Shown here: piece after piece, positions 16,002-23,848 of the stretch
Layout: every line of letters starts with the position of its first letter
Position numbering within the stretch: the first letter of the stretch is position 1
NCBI GenBank assembly: GCA_963697915.1
Contig: OY969103.1
Location: forward strand, 1,178,001 to 1,242,000
DNA from: VRUE01 sp963697915
Lineage (GTDB): Bacteria > Actinomycetota > Thermoleophilia > Solirubrobacterales > 70-9
DNA length: 64,000 bases
Reading direction: 5' to 3'
Translations under genes and position numbers: made by a program
Notes under the pieces: generated by a model
Told to the model about the DNA's origin: nothing
The model's input: the letters and a program-made list of their open reading frames with translations, nothing else
The model's database searches: none

Positions 16002-16997
16002 ATGAGGCCTTCGCCCCAGCGGCGCTTTCAAAGGCTGACCGTTGTAGAGCGGGCGCTGCTCTCGAGCACCGCCCTGCTGGTACTGAGCCTGCTGCTGCTG
16101 ATCGTCACGCCGGTGACGATCAGCGCGCCGATCCGCACCGGCGAGCTGATCGTGCTCCTGGCGGCCTTCTTGATCCTGCTTGTGCTGAACGTCCTCAATA
16201 TCCGCCGCACGCTGACTCCGCTTAGCCGCTTTGCCTCGGAGCTGAAGGAGGTCGACCTCGCCGAGGGGGGGCAGATCACGATCGACCCCGGCGACGAGAC
16301 GCCGGAGCTGGTCGCGCTCGCCGACGCCTTCAACGAGATGCTCGCGCGGCTGCGCGAGGAGCGGCGGGCAGGCTCGCGGGCAGCTCTCCTCGCCCAGGAG
16401 CGCGAGCGTCTTCGCATCGCCCAGGCCCTCCACGACGAGGCGGGGCAGACCCTGACCGCGGTTGCGCTGGAGGTCGAGCGGTCCGCCGCGAGCGGCTCGG
16501 AGGCCGACCGCGCCCGGATGGCCGCGATCGCGGAGCAGCTGCACGACACGCTCGACGAGATCCGTCGAATAGCCCGGGAGCTTCGGCCCGAGGCCCTCGA
16601 CGACCTCGGGCTGGTCAACGCCCTGATCGCGCTCAGCTCTCGCGTTGCCAGGCAAGGGGGCATCCGGGTCGAACGGGACCTGAGCTCGCAGCTGCCGAAG
16701 CTCTCCGAAGACGTCGACCTGGTCGTCTACCGCGTAGCCCAGGAGGCGCTGACGAACGTGCTCCGGCACTCGCGCGCGAGCCGTTGCTCGATCCGGCTGG
16801 CCGCCGAGGGTGGCCAGCTCACGCTGGAGGTGGCGGACAACGGCGTGGGGATGCCGGCGAGCCCGGGCAGCGAGACGATCGGAATCGAGGGGATGCGGGA
16901 GCGGGCGCTGCTGACCGGGGGCAGGCTCGCGATCCGGCCGGGGCCCGACGGGGGGACCGCGGTCGTCCTCGAGATACCGCTGGAAGGCATGGATTGA
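16002..16997 (+). CDS. Sensor histidine kinase, NarL-type partner
   Basis: The 331-residue protein has two membrane segments (about 18-40 and 47-68) with almost no loop between them, so there is no extracellular sensor domain. A HAMP segment (about 68-120) and HisKA_3 dimerisation domain follow, with RIAQALHDEAGQTL and phospho-acceptor H144. The HATPase_c domain has the N box EALTN (248-252), DNGVGM (279-284) and GIEGMRER. It is an intramembrane-sensing kinase. It pairs with the LuxR-type regulator that starts one base after its stop codon. Confidence 0.9.
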   Translation: MRPSPQRRFQRLTVVERALLSSTALLVLSLLLLIVTPVTISAPIRTGELIVLLAAFLILLVLNVLNIRRTLTPLSRFASELKEVDLAEGGQITIDPGDETPELVALADAFNEMLARLREERRAGSRAALLAQERERLRIAQALHDEAGQTLTAVALEVERSAASGSEADRARMAAIAEQLHDTLDEIRRIARELRPEALDDLGLVNALIALSSRVARQGGIRVERDLSSQLPKLSEDVDLVVYRVAQEALTNVLRHSRASRCSIRLAAEGGQLTLEVADNGVGMPASPGSETIGIEGMRERALLTGGRLAIRPGPDGGTAVVLEIPLEGMD

Positions 16998-16998
16998 G

Positions 16999-17658
16999 AT
17001 GCCGGTTCCGCTGACGGCGCGCATCCTCCTGGCCGACGACCACGAGCTCGTCCGCGGCGGCCTGAAGATGGTGCTCGAGTCGGCGCCGGATCTCGACGTG
17101 GTCGCCGAGGCCGGCGACGGCGCCGAGGCGCTGGAGCTGGCGCTGCGCACCGACCTCGACCTTGCCGTGCTGGATGTCTCGATGCCGCGACTGACCGGCC
17201 TTCAGGTCGCGGCCGAGATCTCCCAGTACCGGCCGGAGCTCCGCACCCTGATGCTCTCGGTCCACGATTCCGAGCAGTACTTCTTCGAGGCGCTCAAGGC
17301 CGGCGCCTCGGGGTACGTGCTCAAGTCGGCCGCCAACAACGACCTGATCGAGGCCTGCCGGGCGGCCCTCCGCGGCGTGCCCTTCGTCTACCCAGCGGCA
17401 GCCTCGGCGCTGGTGAGGGATTACCTCGAGCGGGCCGCACGGGGAGAAGAGACTCCCACCGACCCGCTCACCCCCCGCGAGCTGGAAGTGACGAAGCTGA
17501 TCGCCGAGGGGCTGACCAGCGACGAGATCGCCGAGACCCTGACGATCGCGAAGGCCACCGTCAACCGGCACCGCGACAACATCCTCGAGAAGCTGGGGAT
17601 GCGCAACCGGGTCGAACTGACCCGCTACGCGATCAAGCGCGGCCTGGTTGAGCCATAG
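16999..17658 (+). CDS. NarL/FixJ-type response regulator
   Basis: The 219-residue product has a receiver domain with acidic pair DD at 13-14, phospho-acceptor D59 (LAVLDVSMP), and K113 in YVLKSAA, then a LuxR-type helix-turn-helix (LTPRELEVTKLIAEGLTSDE, TVNRHRDNILEKLGM). It is the cognate of the preceding kinase. Its 3' end overlaps the convergent greA gene by 26 bases. Target genes are not evident from sequence; the hypothetical gene at 15504 is in the same operon. Confidence 0.92.
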   Translation: MPVPLTARILLADDHELVRGGLKMVLESAPDLDVVAEAGDGAEALELALRTDLDLAVLDVSMPRLTGLQVAAEISQYRPELRTLMLSVHDSEQYFFEALKAGASGYVLKSAANNDLIEACRAALRGVPFVYPAAASALVRDYLERAARGEETPTDPLTPRELEVTKLIAEGLTSDEIAETLTIAKATVNRHRDNILEKLGMRNRVELTRYAIKRGLVEP

Positions 17659-18196
17659 GCAGGTCGGACCTGACGCTGAGGATCTCGAGCTCGGTTGAGC
17701 GCCCGTTGGGCAGCTCGACGGTGACGCTGTCGCCGGGCGCGCGGCCCAGCAGCGCCTGCCCCACCGGAGAGCTTGCCGAGATCTCGCCGGGCTCGCCCAG
17801 GCCGAACCCGCCGCTGAGGCGATGCTCCCGCACCTCGCCCGACGCGAGGCTCTTCACCTCGACCACCGAGCCGATTGCCACCACGCCGGTGGCGTCGACG
17901 TCCTCGTCGACGACCTCCGCTGACTCGAGCAGGCTCTCCAGCCGCCGAATCCGGGAAGCGAGCACGGCTTCCTCCTCCTTGATCTGGAGGTAGTCGTCGT
18001 TCTCGTAGGAGCCACCGAAGCCGCGCGCTTCCCGCAGCCGATCGCTGAACTCCCCCTCCAGGCTCTGCCGCAGGCGGCCAAGCTCTTCCCGCATCACGCG
18101 CTCGCCATCGCGGGTGAGAGTGATGCGGGGCACCGGCTGGGAGGCGCGGAGGCGCTCCTCTTCGGGATATCTGGGCTGCGCGGCTGAGATCGACAT
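17633..18196 (-). CDS. greA: GreA/GreB-family transcription elongation factor
   Basis: The 187-residue product has an N-terminal coiled coil (about 25-100; TRDGERVMREELGRLRQSLE, SYENDDYLQIKEEEAVLASR) and a C-terminal FKBP-like domain (GSVVEVKSLASGEVREHRL, ISASSPVGQALLGRAPGDSV). The acidic tip DD of the coil, which reaches into RNA polymerase to rescue backtracked complexes, is present (END-DYLQ). It carries about 25 more N-terminal residues than E. coli GreA. A second, housekeeping GreA elsewhere in the genome is possible. The gene overlaps the 3' end of the response regulator. Confidence 0.85.
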   Translation of the reverse strand: MSISAAQPRYPEEERLRASQPVPRITLTRDGERVMREELGRLRQSLEGEFSDRLREARGFGGSYENDDYLQIKEEEAVLASRIRRLESLLESAEVVDEDVDATGVVAIGSVVEVKSLASGEVREHRLSGGFGLGEPGEISASSPVGQALLGRAPGDSVTVELPNGRSTELEILSVRSDLPMAQPGRA

Positions 18197-18247
18197 GCAG
18201 GCAGCATCGCCTCCGGGCGCCGGGCGGTCGATGGGGCGTTTGCCCCA

Positions 18248-18733
18248 TTAGGGCTTCTTGGCGGCGGCGAGCTTCGCCAAGCGGTCGAGATGGCGTTTGC
18301 CAACCTCGTTGGTGAGCCGCAGGAACTCGGTGATCCGGGTCAGCTCGGCGGCGGTGAAGCGGCTCGCCAGGGTCGCCTCCCACTCTTCCGCCTGCGGCCC
18401 CCAGATGCGCTCGGCGCGGGCGTAGAACTCTGGGGTCACCTCGACCTTGACTCGGCGGCGGTCAGTTGGGTCGGGGACGCGGCGAGCGAAGCCAGCACGC
18501 TCGAGCCGGTCGACAACGCCGGTCACCGCCCCGCTGGTCAGCCCCACCTCGGCCGCCAGCTCCCCGGCGGTGAGGCCGCCGGCGTTCTCGATCGCGTTCA
18601 GGCAGTGCAGGTCGGTGCGGTTGACCCCAAGCCGATCGGCGGCGAGGTTGTCGAAGGCGCTGTCCTGGTTGCCGCTGGCGCGGAAGGCGGCGATCAGCTC
18701 CTCGATCAGTTTTCGCTTCGGACTTGCTGACAT
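18248..18733 (-). CDS. MarR-family repressor
   Basis: The 161-residue protein has a MarR winged helix: NRTDLHCLNAIENAGGLTAG, ELAAEVGLTSGAVTGVVDRL and the wing RVPDPTDRRRVKVEVTPE. It is divergent from a VOC-family gene, with a clean palindrome just upstream of its start. It probably represses both. Ligand unknown. Confidence 0.88.
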   Translation of the reverse strand: MSASPKRKLIEELIAAFRASGNQDSAFDNLAADRLGVNRTDLHCLNAIENAGGLTAGELAAEVGLTSGAVTGVVDRLERAGFARRVPDPTDRRRVKVEVTPEFYARAERIWGPQAEEWEATLASRFTAAELTRITEFLRLTNEVGKRHLDRLAKLAAAKKP

Positions 18734-18736
18734 ATC

Positions 18737-18751
18737 TCTTAGTTGCTAAGA
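18737..18751. promoter_or_regulatory. MarR operator
   Basis: TCTTAG-TTG-CTAAGA is a perfect inverted repeat 4 bases before the marR start. A weaker related site (TACTT..AAGGTA) follows at about 18752-18771. The AT content is far above the local average. It fits a MarR dimer site controlling both divergent genes. Confidence 0.6.
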
Positions 18752-18819
18752 TACTTGCTAGATAAGGTACTTACCGAGCAAGAGATCATAGGGCGCTCGG
18801 GTGACGAAAGGAACTTGGG

Positions 18820-19224
18820 ATGGCGAACGCGGGAAACACGGCATCGAGGATCGAGTGGCGACTGGAGCTGGTGCAGGTGCCGGTCTCCGACGTGGACCGG
18901 GCCAAGGCCTTCTACGTCGAGCAGCTCGGCTTCGTCGCCGAACACGACCACCAGGTGAGTGAGGCGCTGCGCTTCGTGCAGCTGACCCCGCCCGGCTCGA
19001 CCTGCTCGATCGCGCTGACCACTGGCGCGCACCAGATGCGGCCGGGCAGCGTCGCTGGCCTGCAGCTGGTCGTCGAAGACGCCGATGCGGCCCGGGCGGA
19101 GCTGGTCGAGCGCGGGGTCGAGGCGAGCGAGGTGGAGGAGTTTCCCTGGGGCCGCTTCGTGTTCTTCGCGGACCCGGACGGCAACGGCTGGGCCGTCCAG
19201 GAGCTTGTCCAACCTCAGGGCTGA
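18820..19224 (+). CDS. VOC-family protein (glyoxalase/bleomycin-resistance fold)
   Basis: The 134-residue product has the paired beta-alpha-beta-beta-beta modules: LELVQVPVSDVDRAKAFYVE QLGF at the front and GLQLVVEDADAARAELVERG with FFADPDGNGWAVQEL at the end, the last Glu being a usual metal ligand. Substrate unknown. Its divergence from marR and the operator between them suggest that it responds to, or modifies, a small toxic compound. Confidence 0.85.
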   Translation: MANAGNTASRIEWRLELVQVPVSDVDRAKAFYVEQLGFVAEHDHQVSEALRFVQLTPPGSTCSIALTTGAHQMRPGSVAGLQLVVEDADAARAELVERGVEASEVEEFPWGRFVFFADPDGNGWAVQELVQPQG

Positions 19225-19237
19225 GCCGCTGCGCTGA

Positions 19238-19270
19238 CTTGGGGAGGCGGCGAGACACCGCCTCCCCAAG
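19238..19270. terminator. Bidirectional terminator between VOC gene and hup
   Basis: CTTGGGGAGGCGG pairs perfectly over 13 bases with CCGCCTCCCCAAG around a 7-base loop. It lies between two convergent genes, 14 bases after the VOC stop and 7 bases from the hup stop. No long U tract follows, as is usual for high-GC actinobacteria. Confidence 0.75.
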
Positions 19271-19276
19271 GAGCGT

Positions 19277-19561
19277 TCAGCCGTTGACGGCCTTCTTCAG
19301 CTCCGCTCCGGGACTGAACTTCGCCGCCGTTTTCGCGGCGATCTGCATCGACTCTCCGGTCTGCGGGTTGCGACCTTCCCGGGCCGGCCGGGCGACGGTC
19401 GAGAATTTGCCGAAGCCGGTGAATTTGACCTCGTTGCCGGCGGCGAGCTGAGCGGTGATCTCCTCGATCGTCGCCTCCACCGCGCGCTTCGCCTGGCCCA
19501 CCTCGAGGCCACTCCGCGCCGCAACCTGCTTTGCCAACTCATCCTTGGTCGTAACCGACAT
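19277..19561 (-). CDS. hup: HU-family nucleoid protein
   Basis: The 94-residue product is a full HU: TKDELAKQVAARSGLEVGQA, a dimer core, the GNEVKFTGFGKFSTVARPAR strand and the DNA-clasping arm GRNPQTGESMQIAAKTAAKF. The short form, without the Lys/Ala-rich tail of mycobacterial HupB, is as in most bacteria. It packages and bends DNA. Ribosome site AGGAGAGA lies just upstream of the ATG. Confidence 0.93.
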   Translation of the reverse strand: MSVTTKDELAKQVAARSGLEVGQAKRAVEATIEEITAQLAAGNEVKFTGFGKFSTVARPAREGRNPQTGESMQIAAKTAAKFSPGAELKKAVNG

Positions 19562-19655
19562 TCTCTCTCCTTGAAGTAGGGCGCAGGGCCCCGGTCAGGC
19601 CCGCTTTCCACTGGTTTTCTACAGGCCCAGGCGGGCGTCTCCGCTGCTGGCCCGG

Positions 19656-20678
19656 CTAAGCCACCACGGGATCGGCGTCCGTGCGCCGCTCCGGCAGGCC
19701 GAAAGCGCTGAACAGCTCGGGCAGGAAAGGCTGCAGGAAGTTGTGGACGCCGGCGACGGTGGGGGGCCCATCCGTCGCGTCCGGCTCGAGGATGGTCAGC
19801 GACCAGGGGAGCCAGGTGCCGGACTCGGGATCGGGTTTGTAGGAGGCGAAAGCGGGGCAGCCGTTGGCCTTGACCGCGATCAGCTTCGAGCCTGCACAGG
19901 CGGCGCCCTGGCCAAGCATGAAGCTCGCGGCCGCCTCAGGGCCCCGCACCCAGAGCGGCAGCGGCGGCATGTCGAAGACGACGTCGTAGCGCAGCAGGGC
20001 GACGATCCGGTCGATGTCGTACTCGGCGAAGGCCTCGAGGTACTGCTCGAGCAGGCGGCGCTCGTCCTCCTCGCTGGGGCGGGTCGGGGCGTCGGCATCG
20101 TCGAGGGCGAGCTGGTCGAGGGTGGCGCGGGCACGCTGCAGGGCGCTGTTGACGGAGGCGACCGAGGTCTCGAGCAGGTCGGCGACTTCCTGGGCGCTCC
20201 AACGCAGCACCTCGCGCAGGACGAGGACGACGCGCTGGCGCGCCGGCAGGTGCTGGAGCGCGGCGACGAAGGCGAGCCGCAGGGACTCGCGCTCGCTGGC
20301 CTGGGCGGCCGGGTCGGCATCGGGGTCGGCGACCTGGCTGTCGGCGATCGGCAGCACCCAGGCCGACTCGTGCAGGGGGGCGCCGACCGGGGTGTCCGCG
20401 GTGCCCGGGTCGGTGAGGTCGACCGGGCGGGCGCGGCGCTTGCGGTCCGCGATCTGGTCGAGGCAGACGTTGGTCGCGATCCGGAACAGCCAGGACTTGA
20501 GCGCGGCGGGCTCGGCCAGCGTGTCCAGGCGCCGCCAGGCCCGGACCAGCGTCTCCTGGGTCGCGTCTTCGGCCTCGAAGCCGGAGCCGAGCATCCGGTA
20601 GCAGTAGCCGGTCAGCGCCGGCCGCAGCCGCTCGAGGTCCTCCTCGATCGTCGACTGACCGGTAAGCGCGGGGGGCAT
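19656..20678 (-). CDS. ECF sigma factor with SnoaL-like C-terminal domain (SigX5/TIGR02960-like)
   Basis: The 340-residue product has sigma region 2 (GYCYRMLGSGFEAEDATQET, WLFRIATNVCLDQI) and region 4 (LPARQRVVLVLREVLRWSAQ, EVADLLETSVASVNSALQRA), then a ~130-residue SnoaL/NTF2-like domain from about residue 205 (YLEAFAEYDIDRIVALLRYD). This architecture is that of actinobacterial ECF factors whose C-terminal domain replaces an anti-sigma factor. It lies 9 bases after the DHFR-like gene, so both share the promoter at 21291-21314. That promoter and its mirror image at 21328-21351 are its probable targets. Confidence 0.87.
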   Translation of the reverse strand: MPPALTGQSTIEEDLERLRPALTGYCYRMLGSGFEAEDATQETLVRAWRRLDTLAEPAALKSWLFRIATNVCLDQIADRKRRARPVDLTDPGTADTPVGAPLHESAWVLPIADSQVADPDADPAAQASERESLRLAFVAALQHLPARQRVVLVLREVLRWSAQEVADLLETSVASVNSALQRARATLDQLALDDADAPTRPSEEDERRLLEQYLEAFAEYDIDRIVALLRYDVVFDMPPLPLWVRGPEAAASFMLGQGAACAGSKLIAVKANGCPAFASYKPDPESGTWLPWSLTILEPDATDGPPTVAGVHNFLQPFLPELFSAFGLPERRTDADPVVA

Positions 20679-20687
20679 CGCGCGATC

Positions 20688-21257
20688 CTAGCCCTCGGCC
20701 CGCTCGTAGATCAGCAGCGCGACGCCCGAGTTGTAGGCAATCGCGTCCTTCAGCCGGAGCTTCCGCATCTCGGCCGGGTCGGGGAACATCCGCAGCCCGT
20801 CGGCGATCAGCACCGGGTGGACCATCGCCCGGAACTCGTCGACCAGGCCGGCCTCGGTGAGCGCGTGGGCGAGTTGGGCGCTGCCGTTGAGCAAGATCGG
20901 GCCCGGGGCCGTCTCCTTCAGCTCCCGCGCCGCCGCGACCGGGTCGCCGGCGAGGACGGTGGTGTTCTCCCACTCGGGGTCGGTGAGCGTCGAGGAGACG
21001 ACGTACTTGGGCATCGAGTTGAGCTTGTCGGCGAACGCGCCCTCGCGCTCCGGCCAAGCGGCCGAGAACCCCTCATAGGTCTTGCGGCCGAGCAGCAGCG
21101 AGCCCGCTTCTTCGGCCTCCTCGAGCTTGTACGGGTAGTGGTCGTCGTCGTAGTGCGACTCGAAGGTCCAGCCGGTGTGGGGGTGGGTCGGCTCGCCGCC
21201 GGGCGCCTCCATGACGCCGTTGAGGCTGACGAACTCGCTGACGATCAACCTGGCCAT
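20688..21257 (-). CDS. Dihydrofolate reductase/RibD C-terminal-like protein
   Basis: The 189-residue product starts MARLIVSEFVSLNGVMEAPG and contains LLLGRKTYEGFSAAWP and PILLNGSAQLAHALTEAGL VDEF, the hallmarks of the RibD-C/DHFR-like reductase family found as stand-alone proteins. An NADPH-dependent reduction is likely but the substrate is unknown. The gene heads an operon with the ECF sigma factor and is divergent from a VOC gene. Confidence 0.87.
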   Translation of the reverse strand: MARLIVSEFVSLNGVMEAPGGEPTHPHTGWTFESHYDDDHYPYKLEEAEEAGSLLLGRKTYEGFSAAWPEREGAFADKLNSMPKYVVSSTLTDPEWENTTVLAGDPVAAARELKETAPGPILLNGSAQLAHALTEAGLVDEFRAMVHPVLIADGLRMFPDPAEMRKLRLKDAIAYNSGVALLIYERAEG

Positions 21258-21290
21258 CGGATCCTCTTTCGTTCGGGTTTCGAGGGCTAA

Positions 21291-21314
21291 GACGAGTGGC
21301 GGCGCCGAAACTCA
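21291..21314 (-). promoter_or_regulatory. ECF-type promoter for the DHFR-like/sigma operon
   Basis: Reading leftward: TGAGTTTC (21314-21307), 12 bases, CGTC (21294-21291), then TTAG. The same elements with identical spacing occur in the opposite direction at 21328-21351. CGTC is a common ECF -10 core. The position, about 30 bases before the DHFR-like start, suits a promoter. Assigning it to the sigma factor of the same operon is inference. Confidence 0.65.
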
Positions 21315-21327
21315 CCGGTGCCCCCGA

Positions 21328-21351
21328 TGAGTTTCTACCGCTCCGGCCGTC
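21328..21351 (+). promoter_or_regulatory. ECF-type promoter for the VOC gene
   Basis: TGAGTTTC (21328-21335), 12 bases, CGTC (21348-21351), then CTAG, about 35 bases before the VOC start at 21386. It mirrors the promoter at 21291-21314; their -35 elements stand back to back and form an 8-base inverted repeat with a 13-base centre. Confidence 0.65.
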
Positions 21352-21385
21352 CTAGCCGGCAACCGACTCAACCAAGGGGGAACCG

Positions 21386-21820
21386 ATGTCGCGCCTGCTC
21401 TTTCTCAACCTTCCCGTCGCCGACCTCGGCGCCAGCCGCGAGTTCTTCGACGAGCTCGGCTTCGAGTTCAACGAGAAGTTCTGCGACGACGGAGCCCTCT
21501 GCATGGTCGTCAGCGAGCAGGCCTACGTGATGCTGCTGCGGCGCGACCGCTTCGCCGAGTTCGTCACCAAGCCGCTCGCCGACCCGACCAGCGAGACCGC
21601 CCTCACGGTCGCGATCAGCGCCGAGGACCGCGCCGCCGTCGACGCCTTCGCCGAGGCCGCGCTCGCCGCCGGCGCCAGCGGCGCCAAGGACCCGCAGGAC
21701 TACGGCTTCATGTACCAGCGCAGCTTCCATGACCCCGACGGTCACCTCTGGGAGGTCGCCTGGATGGACCCGGTCGCGGTCGAGAAGGGCCCGGCGGAGT
21801 TCACCGCCGAGAACGGCTGA
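21386..21820 (+). CDS. VOC-family protein (extradiol dioxygenase/glyoxalase-like)
   Basis: The 144-residue product begins SRLLFLNLPVADLGASREFF and ends with YQRSFHDPDGHLWEVAWMDP, where H and E are typical metal ligands of the PhnB/VOC type. Members of this subgroup are frequent neighbours and targets of ECF sigma factors with SnoaL domains. Start ATG follows AAGGGGG. The gene is divergent from the DHFR-like/sigma operon and shares the twin promoter region. Confidence 0.87.
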   Translation: MSRLLFLNLPVADLGASREFFDELGFEFNEKFCDDGALCMVVSEQAYVMLLRRDRFAEFVTKPLADPTSETALTVAISAEDRAAVDAFAEAALAAGASGAKDPQDYGFMYQRSFHDPDGHLWEVAWMDPVAVEKGPAEFTAENG

Positions 21821-21876
21821 CCTGGTTCTGCGCGAAAGCACCGCTTGCCGACCATGAGATGTAATAGTCCGGTCCG

Positions 21877-22962
21877 ATGGATCGGTTTAGGAAGGTGGGG
21901 GCCAATTTCCTCAGGCGGGACATCTGGCGCCGCCTTCGACCCGACAAGCGGGAGTCCATCGCCCTGCTCATCCTCCTGGTCCCAATCGCTATCGGCGGCG
22001 TGCTTGCCCTGTTCGATCGCCCCTCCAGGGCAACCCTGGCCGTCGAGCAACCGAGCCCTGCCAAGCGACTGACGGTCAATGCCGACGGCCGGGACGGCCA
22101 CGGCCGGCTGCAGGCGCGATCCTCGATCGTCGCCGTCAAGGCCTTCTCCCTGGGCAGCAGTGGCATCGCCGGCCCCCGGGCCAGGCTGCTCGACGTTGCC
22201 CTCCCGGTATCGCGGGCCGACTGCATCGAGCTGCGCTCGCGGTTCGGCGGCATGTGCGGGGGGGCCGGCGCACGGCCGACCCGGGCGGCGCGGGCACTGA
22301 CCGTCGAATGGCCAGGTGGCGGCCGGGTCGCGCTCGAGGCAGGCAAGTCGAGGCGCCTCCAGCTGAGGCCCACCCCCGTAGCCGGGGAGGCGACGGGCTA
22401 CCGGGCTCTCAACCTGCGCATCGACGCACCGGTCACGAAAGTCACCTTCGAGTGCACCAAGCGAGTGACCTTCCGCTTGATCTTCAGTGGCAGCGTGGAG
22501 CCACTGCGCTGTGTATACGGACTGGCCCGCTACAGCGTTCTCCTCGCTTACGAACCTCCGTTGGCTCCCAAGCTCTTAGTCACCGGCCTCGGGCCGTGGC
22601 AATTCGAAGGCGTGGGGACGGAGGCGAGAACGTGGGTAGATCGCGGGTTGCTCACGGTCGGCGACGGCGAGCGCACCCTGGGAGCCGCCGAGACAAAAGT
22701 CACTATCGCGGCCGACCAGCAACACCGGGTCTCGGCCGTTGTCGGCAACATCGACTCCGGCGATAGCGTGAACTACACGGTCGAGACGCACTCGGCGAGC
22801 AGCGTCGAGGTCGCCGGCAGCCAAGCACTGCCATCGCGTCTCTCACAGTACGAGAACTACTGGCTGCTGATCATCGGGGTGGTCGGCGGCGTCCTGCTCG
22901 CGATCTACTTCGAGCGCGTTCCGAGAAACGACAATCCTGAGCGTGCGCCTAAGCGCGATTAG
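21877..22962 (+). CDS. Hypothetical membrane protein with large extracellular domain
   Basis: The 361-residue protein has one membrane segment near the N terminus (about 28-46, IALLILLVPIAIGGVLALF) and one near the C terminus (about 327-343, YWLLIIGVVGGVLLAIYF), so a ~280-residue beta-rich domain is outside the cell. It holds Cys at CIELRSRFGGMCGG and in FECTKRVTF and LRCVYG, which could form disulfides. No family recognised. The stop codon directly abuts the TATAAT box of the next gene. Codon use is less GC-extreme than the neighbours. Confidence 0.65.
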   Translation: MDRFRKVGANFLRRDIWRRLRPDKRESIALLILLVPIAIGGVLALFDRPSRATLAVEQPSPAKRLTVNADGRDGHGRLQARSSIVAVKAFSLGSSGIAGPRARLLDVALPVSRADCIELRSRFGGMCGGAGARPTRAARALTVEWPGGGRVALEAGKSRRLQLRPTPVAGEATGYRALNLRIDAPVTKVTFECTKRVTFRLIFSGSVEPLRCVYGLARYSVLLAYEPPLAPKLLVTGLGPWQFEGVGTEARTWVDRGLLTVGDGERTLGAAETKVTIAADQQHRVSAVVGNIDSGDSVNYTVETHSASSVEVAGSQALPSRLSQYENYWLLIIGVVGGVLLAIYFERVPRNDNPERAPKRD

Positions 22963-22968
22963 TATAAT
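22963..22968 (+). promoter_or_regulatory. Perfect -10 box of a probably leaderless gene
   Basis: TATAAT starts right after the TAG stop of the upstream gene and ends 6 bases before the ATG of the next. A transcript begun 7 bases after the box would start on the A of that ATG, i.e. without a leader. No ribosome site fits in the space. Confidence 0.55.
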
Positions 22969-22974
22969 TCCGTT

Positions 22975-23715
22975 ATGCGACTAGGCAGGGCGGCGGTGCT
23001 CTTCGTGCTCCTACTGATTGTGGGCGTTGCCGGCCGATCGGTTTCCGGCATCGCCCAAACCCAAACTCCCCTTGCGTTTGCCCCGACGCCAACGGAGTGC
23101 GGAACCGCGTGGAACGACTGGGTTTGTCGCAAGGCGGGAAGAGTCACCGTGTGGCCGGGCGCGGAAGCCGATGTCTATGGAGGCGTCGCGGTGCGCCGGC
23201 AACCGAGATCCGTGCCCGGGGGCTCCACCGTTCGTGTCGAGCCCGGCGCGGAAGCAAGCATCCGCTTCCGGCGAAAGGCGCATTGCGACCTTGGCCCCAG
23301 CGGGACGCAAACCCAGATCGTCACCAGAGTCAGCCCGGCCACCCTTTTCCGGCAAACGGCCGGTTACACGGATTGCCGGTCGCTGAACGGATCGTTTCTT
23401 CCAGCCGGGTTCTTCTGCGATGCGACCGGTGAGTGCCCGGTGATCTTCAGCAGCGAAGGCCGCTACGAGCTCGATGGGCCGGATGCGTCCGGGGCGCACA
23501 TGTCCTCGAACACCGAAAGCCGAGCGGTCATCACCGCCTGTACCAAGCGATTCGTACTGTGGATCTTCGACGGCGAAAAGCTCCAAAAAGTTGAAAGAGC
23601 CGAGAGAGAACCGATGTCATATCGGATCGAGGTGTATCAGCGGTCGGAAACAAGTGCCGGTGGATCTCGGTCCACTTGGGGCTATAGCTTTAGTGGCGTC
23701 TCCGCCATCTGCTGA
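22975..23715 (+). CDS. Exported hypothetical protein, Cys-rich
   Basis: The 246-residue product has a signal peptide (hydrophobic 5-20, GRSVSGIAQ region). The mature part is beta-rich with several Cys (PTECGTAWNDWVCRKAG, HCDLGPSG, YTDCRSLNG, FFCDATGECPV, ITACTKR, final SAIC) that probably pair. A stretch VRVEPGAEASIRFRRKAHC loosely recalls FecR-type beta domains, but I would not assign it. GC content is visibly lower than around it. A TATAAT box 6 bases upstream suggests a leaderless message. Confidence 0.65.
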   Translation: MRLGRAAVLFVLLLIVGVAGRSVSGIAQTQTPLAFAPTPTECGTAWNDWVCRKAGRVTVWPGAEADVYGGVAVRRQPRSVPGGSTVRVEPGAEASIRFRRKAHCDLGPSGTQTQIVTRVSPATLFRQTAGYTDCRSLNGSFLPAGFFCDATGECPVIFSSEGRYELDGPDASGAHMSSNTESRAVITACTKRFVLWIFDGEKLQKVERAEREPMSYRIEVYQRSETSAGGSRSTWGYSFSGVSAIC

Positions 23716-23848
23716 CGGGGCGAGGATCGACGCGGAGCGCGGGCACCACCCCCATCGAGGCGCGGATGCCCTAGCTTCTCCTCGGGGCCGCGGGCCTCAA
23801 CCTGCAATCGCCGTTACTGGCGGCCAGCCGACATGGAGGGAGATCCAG

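Noticed and set aside
19743..21290. A 515-codon plus-strand frame
   Set aside because: Antisense to the ECF sigma and DHFR-like genes; its peptide is repetitive Gly/Arg/Asp with no conserved motif.
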